Shown here: positions 1-14,425 of the stretch, one piece after another
How positions within the stretch are numbered: position 1 is the first letter of the stretch
Layout: every line of letters starts with the position of its first letter
Assembly (NCBI GenBank): GCA_016169945.1
Contig: JADLSH010000027.1
Coordinates: forward strand, 1-64,000
Source: Trachythela sp. YZ-2020
Lineage: Eukaryota > Cnidaria > Anthozoa > Malacalcyonacea > Clavulariidae
Direction of reading: 5' to 3'
DNA: 64,000 bases
Notes under the pieces: model-generated
Told to the model about the DNA's origin: nothing
Database searches by the model: none
Seen by the model: the letters and a program-made list of their open reading frames with translations, nothing else
Position numbers and translations under genes: made by a program

Positions 1-3000
1 TCTCAAATAAGCTCCTCTCAAATAAAGTTCCTCTCAAATAAGCTCCCTCTCAAATAAGCTCCTTCTCAAATAAGCCCCATCTCAAATAAGCTCCATCTCA
101 AATAAGCCCCATCTCAAATAAGCTCCCATCTCAAATAAGCTCCTCTCAAATAAGCCTCTCTCAATAAGCTCTCTCAAATAAGCCCCATCTCAAATAAGCT
201 CTCTCAAATAAGCCCCATCTCAAATAAGCCCATCTCAAATAAGCCCTTGGGCCTCTCAAATAAGCTCTCTCAAATAAGCCCCATCTCAAATAAGCTCCCA
301 TCTCAAATAAGCCCATCTCAAATAAGCTCCTCTCAAATAAGCCTCTCAAATAAGCTCCATCTCAAATAAGCCCCATCTCAAATAAGCCCCATCTCAAATA
401 AGCCCTCTCAAATAAGCTCCTCTCAAATAAGCCTGATCTCAAATAAGCCCATCTCAAATAAGCTCCCTCTCAAATAAGCCCCTCTCAAATAAGCCCTCTC
501 AAATAAGCTCCTCTCAAATAAGCCCTCTCAAATAAGCCCCTCTCAAATAAGCCCCATCTCAAATAAGCTCCTCTCGAATAAGCCCCCTCTAAAATAAGCC
601 CAATCTCAAATAAGCTCCCCTCTCAAATAAGCTCCCCTCTAAAATAAGCTCCCCTCTCAAATAAGCTCCCCTCTCAAATAAACTCCCCTCTCAAATAAGC
701 TCCCCTCTCAAATAAGCTCCCTTCTCAAATAAGCCCCATCTCAAATAAGCTCCCTCTCAAATAAGCTCCCTCTCAAATAAGCCCCTCTCAAATAAGCTCC
801 CTCTCAAATAAGCTCCCTCTCAAATAAGCCCCCTCTCAAATAAGCCCCATCTCAAATAAGCCCCCTCTCAAATAAGCCCCATCTCAAATAAGCCCCATCT
901 CAAATAAGCCCTCTCTCATAAGCCCCCTCTCTCAAATAAGCTCCCCTCTCAAATAAACTCCCCTCTCAAATAAGCTCCCCTCTCAAATAAGCTCCCTTCT
1001 CAAATAAGCCCCATCTCAAATAAGCTCCCTCTCAAATAAGCCCCATCTCAAATAAGCTCCCTCTCAAATAAGCCCCCATCTCAAATAAGCTCCCTCTCAA
1101 ATAAGCTCCCTCTCAAATAAGCCCCCTCTCAAATAAGCCCCATCTCAAATAAGCCCCCTCTCAAATAAGCTCCTCTCAAATAAGCTCCCATCTCAAATAA
1201 GCTCCTCTCAAATAAGCCTCATCTCAAATAAGCTCTCTCAAATAAGCCCCATCTCAAATAAGCCCCCCTCTCAAATAAGCCCCCCTCTCAAATAAGCTCC
1301 CTCTCAAATAAGCCCCATCTCAAATAAGCTCTCAAATAAGCCCCATCTCAAATAAGCCTCCTCTCAAATAAGCCCCTCTCAAATAAGCCCCATCTCAAAT
1401 AAGCCCCCTCTCAAATAAGCCTCATCTCAAATAAGCCCCATCTCAAATAAGCTTCCTCTCAAATAAGCTCCTCTCAAATAAGCTCCCATCTCAAATAAGC
1501 CCATCTCAAATAAGCCCCATCTCAAATAAGCCCCATCTCAAATAAGCTCCTCTCAAATAAGCCCCATCTCAAATAAGCTCCTCTCAAATAAGCCCTCTCA
1601 AATAAGCCCCATCTCAAATAAGCTCCTCTCAAATAAGCCCCATCTCAAATAAGCTCCTCTCAAATAAGTCCCTCTCAAATAAGCCCCATCTCAAATAAGC
1701 TCCTCTCAAATAAGCCCCTCTCAAATAAGCCCCCTCTCAAATAAGCTCCATCTCAAATAAGCCCCATCTCAAATAAGCCCCATCTCAAATAAGCTCCTCT
1801 CAAATAAGCTCCTCTCAAATAATAAGCTCCATCTCAAATAAGCCCTCTCTCAAATAAGCCCCATCTCAAATAAGCCCCATCTCAAATAAGCCCCATCTCA
1901 AATAAGCCCTCTCAAATAAGCCCCTCTCAAATAAGCCCTCTCAAATAAGCTCCATCTCAAATTAAGCTCCCATCTCAAATAAGCCCCATCTCAAATAAGC
2001 CCTCTCAAATAAGCCTCTCAAATAAGCCCCATCTCCAAATAAGCTCCATCTCAAATAAGCTCATCTCAAATAAGCCCCTCTCAAATAAGCCCCTCTCAAA
2101 TAAGCCCTCTCAAATAAGCCCATCTCAAATAAGCCCCATCTCAAATAAGCTCCCCCTCAAATAAGCTCCTCTCAAATAAGCCCCATCTCAAATAAGCTCC
2201 CTCTCATATAAGCTCCTCTCAAATAAGCCCCATCTCAAATAAGCTCCTCTCAAATAAGCCTCTCAAATAAGCCCCATCTCAAATAAGCTCCTCTCAAATA
2301 AGCCCCATCTCAAATAAGCTCCTCTCAAATAAGTTTCTCCTCTCAAATAAGCCCCATCTCAAATAAGCTCCTCTCAAATAAGCCCCTCTCAAATAAGCCC
2401 CATCTCAAATAAGCTCCTCTCAAATAAGCCCCTCAAATAAGCTCCTCTCAAATAAGCCCCACCTCAAATAAGCCCCATCTCAAATAAGCTCCTCTCAAAT
2501 AAGCCCCTCTCAAATAAGCCCCATCTCAAATAAGCTCCCATCTCAAATAAGCTCATCTCAAATAAGCTCCTCTCAAATAAGCTCCCCTCTCAAATAAGCT
2601 CCATCTCAAATAAGCTCCATCTCAAATAAGCTCCCTCTCAAATAAGCCCCCTCTCAAATAAGCCCCTCTCAAATAAGCCCCCTCTCAAATAAGCCCCATC
2701 TCAAATAAGCCCCATCTCAAATAAGCTCATCTCAAATAAGCCCTCTCTCAAATAAGCCCTCTCAAATAAGCTCCATCTCAAATAAGCCCCATCTCAAATA
2801 AGCCCCATCTCAAATAAGCCCTCTCAAATAAGCCCCTCTCAAATAAGCTCCCATCTCAAATAAGCTCCATCTCAAATAAGCCCCATCTCAAATAAGCTCC
2901 CTCTCAAATAAGCCTCCTCTCAAATAAGCCCCATCTCAAATAAGCCCCATCTCAAATAAGCTCATCTCAAATAAGCCCTCTCAAATAAGCGCCCTCTCAA

Positions 3001-6000
3001 ATAAGCTCCATCTCAAATAAGCCCCATCTCAAATAAGCCCCATCTCAAATAAGCCCCCTCTCAAATAAGCCCCCTCTCAAATAAGCTCCCTCTCAAATAA
3101 GCCCCTCTCAAATAAGCCATCTCAAATAAGCCCCATCTCAAATAAGCCCTCTCAAATAAGCTCCTCAAATAAGCTCCCATCTCAAATAAGCTCCTCTCAT
3201 ATAAGCCCCTCTCAAATAAGCCCCATCTGAAATAAGCTCCTCTCAAATAAGCCCTCTCAAATAAGCTCCTCTCAAATAAGCTCCTCTCAAATAAGCTCCC
3301 TCTCAAATAAGCTCCTCTCAAATAAGCCCTCTCAAATAAGCTCCTCTCAAATAAGCCCCTCTCAAATAAGCCCCTCTCAAATAAGCTCCATCTCAAATAA
3401 GCTCCATCTCAAATAAGCTCCTCTCAAATAAGCTCCTCTCAAATAAGCCCCATCTCAAATAAGCTCCTCTCAAATAAGCCCTCTCAAATAAGCCCCACCT
3501 CAAATAAGCCCCATCTCAAATAAGCCCCATCTCAAATAAGCCCCCTATCAAATAAGCCCCATCTCAAATAAGCTCCATCTCAAATAAGCCCCCTTCCAAA
3601 TAAGCCCCCTCTCAAATAAGCCCCTTCCAAATAAGCCCCCTCTCAAATAAGCCCCATCTCAAATAAGCTCCCTCTCAAATAAGCCCCCTCTCAAATAAGC
3701 CCCAACTCAAATAAGCTCCCTCTCAAATAAGCCCCATCTCAAATAAGCCCCATCTCAAATAAGCCCCCTCTCAAATAAGCCCCATCTCAAATAAGCTCCC
3801 TCTCAAATAAGTCCGATCTCAAATAAGCTCCCTCTCAAATAAGCCCCATCTCAAATAAGCCCCATCTCAAATAAGCCCCCTCTCAAATAAGCCCCATCTC
3901 AAATAAGCACTCTCTCAAATAAGCCCCATCTCAAATAAGCCCCATCTCAAATAAGCCCCATCTCAAATAAGCCCCCTCTCAAATAAGCCCCCTCTCAAAT
4001 AAGCCCCATCTCAAATAAGCCCCATCTCAAATAAGCTCATCTCAAATAAGCCCCCTCTCAAATAAGCTCCCCTCTCAAATAAGCTCCATCTCAAATAAGC
4101 TCCATCTCAAATAAGCTCCCTCTCAAATAAGCCCCCTCTCAAATAAGCCCCCTCTCAAATAAGCCCCATCTCAAATAAGCCCCATCTCAAATAAGCCCCA
4201 TCTCAAATAAGCTCCCTCTCAAATAAGCCTCCTCTCAAATAAGCCCCCTCTCAAATAAGCCCCATCTCAAATAAGCCACCTCTCAAATAAGCCCCATCTC
4301 AAATAAGCCCCATCTCAAATAAGCCCCATCTCAAATAAGCTCCCTCTCAAATAAGACCCCTCTCAAATAAGCCCCATCTCAAATAAGCCCCCTCTCAAAT
4401 AAGCCCCATCTCAAATAAACTCCCTCTCATATAAGCCCCATCTCAAATAAGCTCCCTCTCAAATAAGCCCCATCTCAAATAAGCTCCCTCTCAAATAAGC
4501 CCCCTCTCAAATAAGCCCCATCTCAAATAAGCTCCCTCTCAAATAAGCCCCCTCTCAAATAAGCCCCATCTCAAATAAGCCCCATCTCAAATAAGCCCCA
4601 TCTCAAATAAGCCCCATCTCAAATAAGCCCCATCTCAAATAAGCTCCCTCTCATATAAGCCCCATCTCAAATAAGCCCCATCTCAAATAAGCACTCTCAA
4701 ATAAGCCCCATCTCAAATAAGCTCCCATCTCAAATAAGCCCCATCTCAAATAAGCTCCTCTCAAATAAGCTCCTCTCAAATAAGCCCCATCTCAAATAAG
4801 CTCCATCTCAAATAAGCTCATCTCAAATAAGCCCCTCTCAAATAAGCCCTCTCAAATAAGCTCCATCTCAATTAAGCTCCCATCTCAAATAAGCCCCATC
4901 TCAAATAAGCCCTCTCAAATAAGCCCCTCTCAAATAAGCCCCATCTCAAATAAGCCCCATCTCAAATAAGCTCATATAAAATAAGCCCCCTATCAAATAA
5001 GCCCAAAATAAAATATGCCCACTCTAAAATACGCCATCTCAAATAAGCCCCATCTCAAATAAGCCCCCCTCTCAAATAAGCTCCCCCTCAAATAAGCCCC
5101 ATCTCAAATAAGCTCCTCTCATATAAGCCCCCTCTCAAATAAGCCCCATCTCAAATAAGCTCCCTCTCAAATAAGCCCCCTCTCAAATAAGCCCCATCTC
5201 AAATAAGCTCCTCTCAAATAAGCTCCCATCTCAAATAAGCTCCTCTCTCTCAAATAAGCCCTCTCAAATAAGCCCCATCTCAAATAAGCTCCTCTCAAAT
5301 AAGCCCCTCTCAAATAAGCCCCATCTCAAATAAGCTCCTCTCAAATAAGCCCCCTCTCAAATAAGCCCCCTCTCAAATAAGCCCCACCTCAAATAAGCCC
5401 CATCTCAAATAAGCTCCCTCTCAAATAAGCCCCCGCTCAAATAAGCCCCATCGCAAATAAGCCCCATCGCAAATAAGCTCATCTCAAATAAGCTCCCCTC
5501 TCAAATAAGCTCCCCTCTCAAATAAGCTCCATCTCAAATAAGCTCCATCTCAAATAAGCTCCCTCTCAAATAAGCCTCTCTCAAATAAGCTCTCTCAAAT
5601 AAGCCCCCTCTCAAATAAGCCCCATCTCAAATAAGCCCCATCTCAAATAAGCTCATCTCAAATAAGCTCCCCTCTCAAATAAGCTCCCCTCTCAAATAAG
5701 CTCCATCTCAAATAAGCCCCATCTCAAATAAGCCCCATCTCAAATAAGCCTCTCAAATAAGCCCTCTCAAATACGCCCCATCTCAAATAAGCCCCATCTC
5801 AAATAAGCCCCATCTCAAATAAGCTCCCTCTCAAATAAGCCTCCTCTCAAATAAGCCCCATCTCAAATAAGCCCCATCTCAAATAAGCTCATCTCAAATA
5901 AGCCCCCTCTCAAATAAGCCCCCTCTCAAATAAGCTCCATCTCAAATAAGCCCCATCTCAAATAAGCCCCATCTCAAATAAGCCCCCTCTCAAATAAGCA

Positions 6001-9000
6001 ACCTCTCAAATAAGCCCCATCTCAAATAAGCCCCATCTCAAATAAGCTCATCTCAAATAAGCCCCTCTCAAATAAGCCCTCTCAAATAAGCCCCCTCTCA
6101 AATAAGCCCTCTCAAATAAGCCATCTCAAATAAGCCCCATCTCAAATAAGCCCCTCTCAAATAAGCTCCCCCTCAAATAAGCCCCATCTCAAATAAGCTC
6201 CCTCTCAAATAAGCCCCCTCTCAAATAAGTCCCCTCTCAAATAAGCTCCATCTCAAATAAGCTCCATCTCAAATAAGCTCCCTCTCAAATAAGCCCCCTC
6301 TCAAATAAGCCCCATCTCAAATAAGCTCCCTCTCAAATAAGCCCCCTCTCAAATAAGCCCCACCTCAAATAAGCCCCATCTCAAATAAGCCCCCTCTCAA
6401 ATAAGCCCCCTATCAAATAAGCCCCATCTCAAATAAGCTCCATCTCAAATAAGCCCCCTTCCAAATAAGCCCCATCTCAAATAAGCCCCCTCTCAAATAA
6501 GCCCCATCTCAAATAAGCTCCTCTCAAATAAGCCCCCTCTCAAATAAGCCCCACCTCAAATAAGCCCCATCTCAAATAAGCCCCATCTCAAATAAGCCCC
6601 CTATCAAATAAGCCCCATCTCAAATAAGCTCCATCTCAAATAAGCCCTTCCAAATAAGCCCCTCTCAAATAAGCCCTTCCAAATAAGCCCTCTCAAATAA
6701 GCCCCATCTCAAATAAGCCCCATCTCAAATAAGCCCCCTCTCAAATAAGCCCCATCTCAAATAAGCTCCCTCTCAAATAAGCCCCATCTCAAATAAGCCC
6801 AATCTCAAATAAGCCCCATCTCAAATAAGCCCCATCTCAAATAAGCCCCCTCTCAAATAAGCCCCATCTCAAATAAGCTCCCTCTCAAATAAGCCAACTC
6901 TCAAATAAGCCCCATCTCAAATAAGCCCCATCTCAAATAAGCCCCATCTCAAATAAGCCCCATCTCAAATAAGCCCCATCTCAAATAAGCTCCCTCTCAT
7001 ATAAGCCCCCTCTCAAATAAGCCCCATCTCAAATAAGCCCTCTCTCAAATAAGCCCCATCTCAAATAAGCCCCATCTCAAATAAGCCCCATCTCAAATAA
7101 GCCCCTCTCAAATAAGCCCCCTCTCAAATAAGCCCCATCTCAAATAAGCCCCATCTCAAATAAGCCCCCTCTCAAATAAGCCCCATCTCAAATAAGCCCC
7201 ATCTCAAATAAGCTCATCTCAAATAAGCCCCCTCTCAAATAAGCCCCCTCTCAAATAAGCCATCTCAAATAAGCCCCATCTCAAATAAGCCCCATCTCAA
7301 ATAAGCCCCCTCTCAAATAAGCCATCTCAAATAAGCCCCATCTCAAATAAGCCCCCCTCTCAAATAAGCTCCCCCTCAAATAAGCCCCATCTCAAATAAG
7401 CTCCCTCTCATATAAGCCCCCTCTCAAATAAGCCCCATCTCAAATAAGCTCCCTCTCAAATAAGCCCCCTCTCAAATAAGCCCCATCTCAAATAAGCTCC
7501 CTCTCAAATAAGCCCCATCTCAAATAAGCTCCCTCTCAAATAAGTCCCCTCTCAAATAAGCCCCATCTCAAATAAGCTCCCTCTCAAATAAGCCCCCTCT
7601 CAAATAAGCCCCATCTCAAATAAGCCCCATCTCAAATAAGCCCCATCTGAAATAAGCTCCCTCTCAAATAAGCCCCCTCTCAAATAAGCTCCCTCTCAAA
7701 TAAGCCCCATCTCAAATAAGCCCCATCTCAAATAAGCTCCATCTCAAATAAGCCCCATCTCAAATAAGCCCCATCTCAAATAAGCCCCATCTGAAATAAG
7801 CCCCATCTCAAATAAGCCCCCTCTCAAATAAGCTCCCTCTCAAATAAGCTCCCTCTCAAATAAGCCCCCTCTCAAATAAGCCCCATCTCAAATAAGCTCC
7901 ATCTCAAATAAGCCCCCTCTCAAATAAGCCCCACCTCAAATAAGCCCCATCTCAAATAAGCCCCACCTCAAATAAGCCCCATCTCAAATAAGCCCCATCT
8001 CAAATAAGCCCCCTATCAAATAAGCCCCATCTCAAATAAGCTCCATCTCAAATAAGCCCCCTTCCAAATAAGCCCCCTCTCAAATACGCCCCTTCCAAAT
8101 AAGCCCCCTCTCAAATAAGCCCCATCTCAAATAAGCTCCTCTCAAATAAGCTCCCACCTCAAATAAGCCCCATCTCAAATAAGCCCCATCTCAAATAAGC
8201 CCCCTATCAAATAAGCCCCATCTCAAATAAGCTCCATCTCAAATAAGCCCCCTCTCAAATAAGCCCCATCTCAAATAAGCCCCTTCCAAATAAAGCCCTC
8301 TCAAATAAGCCCTTCCAAATAAGCCCCTCTCAAATAAGCCCCATCTCAAATAAGCTCCTCTCAAATAAGCCCCATCTCAAATAAGCCCCATCTCAAATAA
8401 GCTCCATCTCAAATAAGCCCCATCTCAAATAAGCCCCCTCTCAAATAAGCCCCATCTCAAATAAGCTCCCTCTCAAATAAGTCCGATCTCAAATAAGCTC
8501 CCTCTCAAATAAGCCCCCTCTCAAATAAGCCCCATCTCAAATAAGCTCCCTCTCAAATAAGCCAACTCTCAAATAAGCCCCATCTCAAATAAGCCCCATC
8601 TCAAATAAGCCCCATCTCAAATAAGCCCCATCTCAAATAAGCCCCATCTCAAATAAGCTCCCTCTCATATAAGCCCCCTCTCAAATAAGCCCCATCTCAA
8701 ATAAGCCCTCTCTCAAATAAGCCCCATCTCAAATAAGCACCATCTCAAATAAGCCCCATCTCAAATAAGCTCCCCCTCAAATAAGCCATCTCAAATAAGC
8801 CCCATCTCAAATAAGCCCCCTCTCAAATAAGCTCCCCCTCAAATAAGCCCCATCTCAAATAAGCCCCATCTCAAATAAGCCCCCTCTCATATAAGCCCTC
8901 TCAAATAAGCGCCATCTCAAATAAGCCCCATCTCAAATAAGCCCCCTCTCAAATTAGCTCCCCCTCAAATAAGCCCCATCTCAAATAAGCCCCATCTCAA

Positions 9001-12000
9001 ATAAGCCCCCTCTCAAATAAGCCATCTCAAATAAGCCCCATCTCAAATAAGCCCCCTCTCAAATAAGCTCCCCCTCAAATAAGCCCCATCTCAAATAAGC
9101 TCCTCTCATAAGCCCCTCTCAAATAAGCCCCATCTCAAATAAGCTCCCTCTCAAATAAGCCCCCTCTCAAATAAGCCCCATCTCAAATAAGCTCCCTCTC
9201 AAATAAGCCCCATCTCAAATAAGCTCCCTCTCAAATAAGTCCCCTCTCAAATAAGCCCCATCTCAAATAAGCTCCCTCTCAAATAAGCCCCCTCTCAAAT
9301 AAGCCCCATCTCAAATAAGCCCCATCTCAAATAAGCCCCCTCTCAAATAAGCCCCACCTCAAATAAGCCCCATCTCAAATAAGCCCCCTTCCAAATAAGC
9401 CCCCTCTCAAATAAGCCCCTTCCAAATAAGCCCCCTCTCAAATAAGCCCCATCTCAAATAAGCTCCATCTCAAATAAGCCCCCTTCCAAATAAGCCCCCT
9501 CTCAAATAAGCCCCTTCCAAATAAGCCCCCTCTCAAATAAGCCCCATCTCAAATAAGCTCCATCTCAAATAAGCCCCCTTCCAAATAAGCCCCCTCTCAA
9601 ATAAGCCCCTTCCAAATAAGCCCTCTCAAATAAGCCCCATCTCAAATAAGCTCCATCTCAAATAAGCCCCTTCCAAATAAGCCCCTCTCAAATAAGCCTT
9701 CCAAATAAGCCCATCTCAAATAAGCCCCATCTCAAATAAGCCCCCTCTCAAATAAGCCCCATCTCAAATAAGCCCCATCTCAAATAAGCCCCATCTCAAA
9801 TAAGCCCCATCTCAAATAAGCACCCTCTCAAATAAGCCCCATCTCAAATAAGCTCCCTCTCAAATAAGCCCCATCTCAAATAAGCTCCCTCTCAAATAAG
9901 CCAACTCTCAAATAAGCCCCATCTCAAATAAGCTCCCTCTCAAATAAGCCCCATCTCAAATAAGCCCCATCTCAAATAAGCCCCATCTCAAATAAGCCCC
10001 ATCTCAAATAAGCTCATCTCAAATAAGCCCCCTCTCAAATAAGCCCCCTCTCAAATAAGCTCCATCTCAAATAAGCCCCATCTCAAATAAGCTCCCTCTC
10101 AAATAAGCCCCATCTCAAATAAGCTCCCACTCAAATAAGTCCCCTCTCAAATAAGCCCCCTCTCAAATAAGCTCCCTCTCAAATAAGCCCCCTCTCAAAT
10201 AAGCTCCCTCTCAAATAAGCCCCATCTCAAATAAGCTCCCTCTCAAATAAGCCCCATCTCAAATAAGCCCCATCTCAAATAAGCCCCATCTCAAATAAGC
10301 CCCCTCTCAAATAAGCCCCATCTCAAATAAGCTCCCTCTCAAATAAGCCCCATCTCAAATAAGCTCCCTCTCAAATAAGCCAACTCTCAAATAAGCCCCA
10401 TCTCAAATAAGCCCCATCTCAAATAAGCCCCATCTCAAATAAGCCCCATCTCAAATAAGCCCCATCTCAAATAAGCCCCATCTCAAATAAGCTCATCTCA
10501 AATAAGCCCCATCTCAAATAAGCCCCCTCTCAAATAAGCTCCATCTCAAATAAGCCCCATCTCAAATAAGCTCCCTCTCAAATAAGCCCCATCTCAAATA
10601 AGCTCCCACTCAAATAAGTCCCCTCTCAAATAAGCCCCCTCTCAAATAAGCCCCATCTGAAATAAGCTCCCTCTCAAATAAGCCCCCTCTCAAATAAGCT
10701 CCCTCTCAAATAAGCCCCATCTCAAATAAGCTCCCTCTCAAATAAGCCCCATCTCAAATAAGCCCCATCTCAAATAAGCCCCATCTCAAATAAGCCCCCT
10801 CTCAAATAAGCCCCATCTCAAATAAGCTCCCTCTCAAATAAGCCCCATCTCAAATAAGCTCCCTCTCAAATAAGCCAACTCTCAAATAAGCCCCATCTCA
10901 AATAAGCCCCATCTCAAATAAGCCCCATCTCAAATAAGCCCCATCTCAAATAAGCCCCATCTCAAATAAGCCCCATCTCAAATAAGCTCATCTCAAATAA
11001 GCCCCATCTCAAATAAGCCCCCTCTCAAATAAGCTCCATCTCAAATAAGCCCCATCTCAAATAAGCTCCCTCTCAAATAAGCCCCATCTCAAATAAGCTC
11101 CCTCTCAAATAAGTCCCCTCTCAAATAAGCCCCATCTCAAATAAGCTCCCTCTCAAATAAGCCCCCTCTCAAATAAGCCCCATCTCAAATAAGCCCCATC
11201 TCAAATAAGCCCCATCTGAAATAAGCTCCCTGTCAAATAAGCCCCCTCTCAAATAAGCCCCATCTCAAATAAGCCCCATCTCAAATAAGCTCCATCTCAA
11301 ATAAGCTCCCTCTCAAATAAGCCCCCTCTCAAATAAGCCCCATCTCAAATAAGCTCCCTCTCAAATAAGCCCCCTCTCAAATAAGCCCCATCTCAAATAA
11401 GCCCCACCTCAAATAAGCCCCATCTCAAATAAGCCCCACCTCAAATAAGCCCCATCTCAAATAAGCCCCATCTCAAATAAGCCCCCTATCAAATAAGCCC
11501 CACCTCAAATAAGCCCCATCTCAAATAAGCCCCACCTCAAATAAGCCCCATCTCAAATAAGCCCCACCTCAAATAAGCCCCATCTCAAATAAGCCCCATC
11601 TCAAATAAGCCCCCTATCAAATAAGCCCCATCTCAAATAAGCTCCATCTCAAATAAGCCCCCTTCCAAATAAGCCCCCTCTCAAATAAGCCCCATCTCAA
11701 ATAAGCTCCCTCTCAAATAAGCCCCACCTCAAATAAGCCCCATCTCAAATAAGCCCCATCTCAAATAAGCTCCATCTCAAATAAGCCCCTTCCAAATAAG
11801 CCCCCTCTCAAATAAGCCCCATCTCAAATAAGCTCCCTCTCAAATAAGCCCCACCTCAAATAAGCCCCATCTCAAATAAGCCCCATCTCAAATAAGCCCC
11901 CTATCAAATAAGCCCCATCTCAAATAAGCTCCATCTCAAATAAGCCCCCTCTCAAATAAGCCCCATCTCAAATAAGCCCCTTCCAAATAAGCCCCCTCTC

Positions 12001-14425
12001 AAATAAGCCCCCTTCCAAATAAGCCCCCTCTCAAATAAGCCCCATCTCAAATAAGCTCCCTCTCAAATAAGCCCCATCTCAAATAAGCCCCATCTCAAAT
12101 AAGCCCCATCTCAAATAAGCCCCCTCTCAAATAAGCCCCATCTCAAATAAGCTCCCTCTCAAATAAGTCCGATCTCAAATAAGCTCCCTCTCAAATAAGC
12201 CCCCTCTCAAATAAGCCCCATCTCAAATAAGCTCCCTCTCAAATAAGCCAACTCTCAAATAAGCCCCATCTCAAATAAGCCCCATCTCAAATAAGCCCCA
12301 TCTCAAATAAGCCCCATCTCAAATAAGCCCCATCTCAAATAAGCTCCCTCTCATATAAGCCCCCTCTCAAATAAGCCCCATCTCAAATAAGCCCTCTCTC
12401 AAATAAGCCCCATCTCAAATAAGCCCCATCTCAAATAAGCCCCATCTCAAATAAGCTCCCCCTCAAATAAGCCATCTCAAATAAGCCCCATCTCAAATAA
12501 GCCCCCCTCTCAAATAAGCTCCTCAAATAAGCCCCATCTCAAATAAGCTCCTCTCATATAAGCCCCTCTCAAATAAGCCCCATCTCAAATACGCCCCATC
12601 TCAAATAAGCCCTCTCAAATAAGCTCCTCAAATAAGCCCCATCTCAAATAAGCCCCATCTCAAATAAGCCCCCTCTCAAATAAGCCATCTCAAATAAGCC
12701 CCATCTCTCTCAAATAAGCTCCTCAAATAAGCCCCATCTCAAATAAGCTCCTCTCTCATATAAGCCCCTCTCAAATAAGCCCCATCTCAAATAAGCTCCT
12801 CTCAAATAAGTCCTCTCAAATAAGCCCCATCTCAAATAAGCTCCTCTCAAATAAGCCCTCTCAAATAAGCCCCATCTCAAATAAGCTCCTCTCAAATAAG
12901 CCCTCTCAAATAAGCCCCATCTCAAATAAGCCCCATCTCAAATAAGCCCTCTCAAATAAGCTCCCCCTCAAATAAGCCCCATCTCAAATAAGCCCCATCT
13001 CAAATAAGCCCCCTTCCAAATAAGCCCCTTCCAAATAAGCCCCCTCTCAAATAAGCCCCATCTCAAATAAGCTCCATCTCAAATAAGCCCCCTTCCAAAT
13101 AAGCCCCCTCTCAAATAAGCCCCTTCCAAATAAGCCTCTCAAATAAGCCCCATCTCAAATAAGCTCCATCTCAAATAAGCCCCTTCCAAATAAGCCCTCT
13201 CAAATAAGCTCCCTTCCAAATAAGCCCCTCTCAAATAAGCCCCATCTCAAATAAGCTCCATCTCAAATAAGCCCCTTCCAAATAAGCCCCCTCTCAAATA
13301 AGCCCCTTCCAAATAAGCCCCCTCTCAAATAAGCCCCATCTCAAATAAGCTCCCTCTCAAATAAGCCCCATCTCAAATAAGCCCCATCTCAAATAAGCCC
13401 CATCTCAAATAAGCCCCATCTCAAATAAGCCCCCTCTCAAATAAGCCCCATCTCAAATAAGCTCCCTCTCAAATAAGCCCCATCTCAAATAAGCTCCCTC
13501 TCAAATAAGCCCCCTCTCAAATAAGCCCCATCTCAAATAAGCTCCATCTCAAATAAGCCCCATCTCAAATAAGCCCCATCTCAAATAAGCTCATCTCAAA
13601 TAAGCCCCCTCTCAAATAAGCCCCCTCTCAAATAAGCCCCCTCTCAAATAAGCTCCTCTCAAATAAGCCTCTCAAATAAGCTCTCTCAAATAAGCTCCCT
13701 CTCAAATAAGCCCCATCTCAAATAAGCTCCCTCTCAAATAAGCTCCCTCTCAAATAAGCCCCCTCTCAAATAAGCCCCATCTCAAATAAGCCCCCTCTCA
13801 AATAAGCCCCATCTCAAATAAGCCTCCTCTCAAATAAGCCCCATCTCAAATAAGCCCTCTCAAATAAGCTCCTCTCAAATAACCCCATCTCTAATAAGTC
13901 CCATCTCCAATAAGCCCCATCTCAAATAAGCTCTCTCAAATAAGCCATCTCAAATAAGCCCCATCTCAAATAAGCCCTCTCAAATAAGCTCCTCTCAAAT
14001 AAGCCCCATCTCAAATAAGCTCCTCTCATATAAGCCCCTCTCAAATAAGCCCCATCTCAAATAAGCTCCCTCTCAAATAAGCCCCCACTCAAATAAGCCC
14101 CATCTCAAATAAGCTCCCTCTCAAATAAGCCCCATCTCAAATAAGCTCCCACTCAAATAAGTCCCCTCTCAAATAAGCCCCATCTCAAATAAGCTCCCTC
14201 TCAAATAAGCCCCCTCTCAAATAAGCCCCATCTCAAATAAGCCCCCCTCTCAAATAAGCTCCCTCTCAATAAGCTCCCTCTCTCATATAAGCCCCCATCT
14301 CAAATAAGCCCCGTCTCAAATACGCCCCCCTCCCAAATAAGCTGCCTCTCAAATACACCCCCTCTCAAATAAGCCCCTCCTCTCATATAAGCCCCCATCT
14401 CAAATAAGCCCCCCTCTCAAATACG
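1..14425. repeat. Satellite array, ~15-17 bp unit, about 900 copies
   Basis: The whole segment is head-to-tail copies of a short unit: an invariant core TCTCAAATAAGC followed by a 3-5 base spacer such as CCCCA, TCC, TCCC or CCCC. At a mean near 16 bp this is roughly 900 units. Variant units recur (CTTCCAAATAAGC, TCTCATATAAGC, CCAACTCTC, GTCCGATCTC), and groups of variants repeat together, so the array has higher-order structure. It is interrupted only by small decays, for example 4972-5035, and no unique sequence of 50 bases lies in it. Read on the minus strand, two of the three frames are open (LFERG, AYLRW), which produces chance ORFs. It begins before the window and ends near 14425, where units become irregular (14262-14425). 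A centromeric, subtelomeric or other heterochromatic role is possible but not shown. Confidence 0.97.

Noticed and set aside
3061..12925. Minus-strand ORFs rich in LFER and AYLR
   Set aside because: They follow from the satellite core having two open frames; ends vary with unit length, and there is no start context or conservation to support a gene.
1..14425. CRISPR-like array
   Set aside because: Units are 15-17 bp without unique spacers, in a eukaryotic context; it is a simple satellite.
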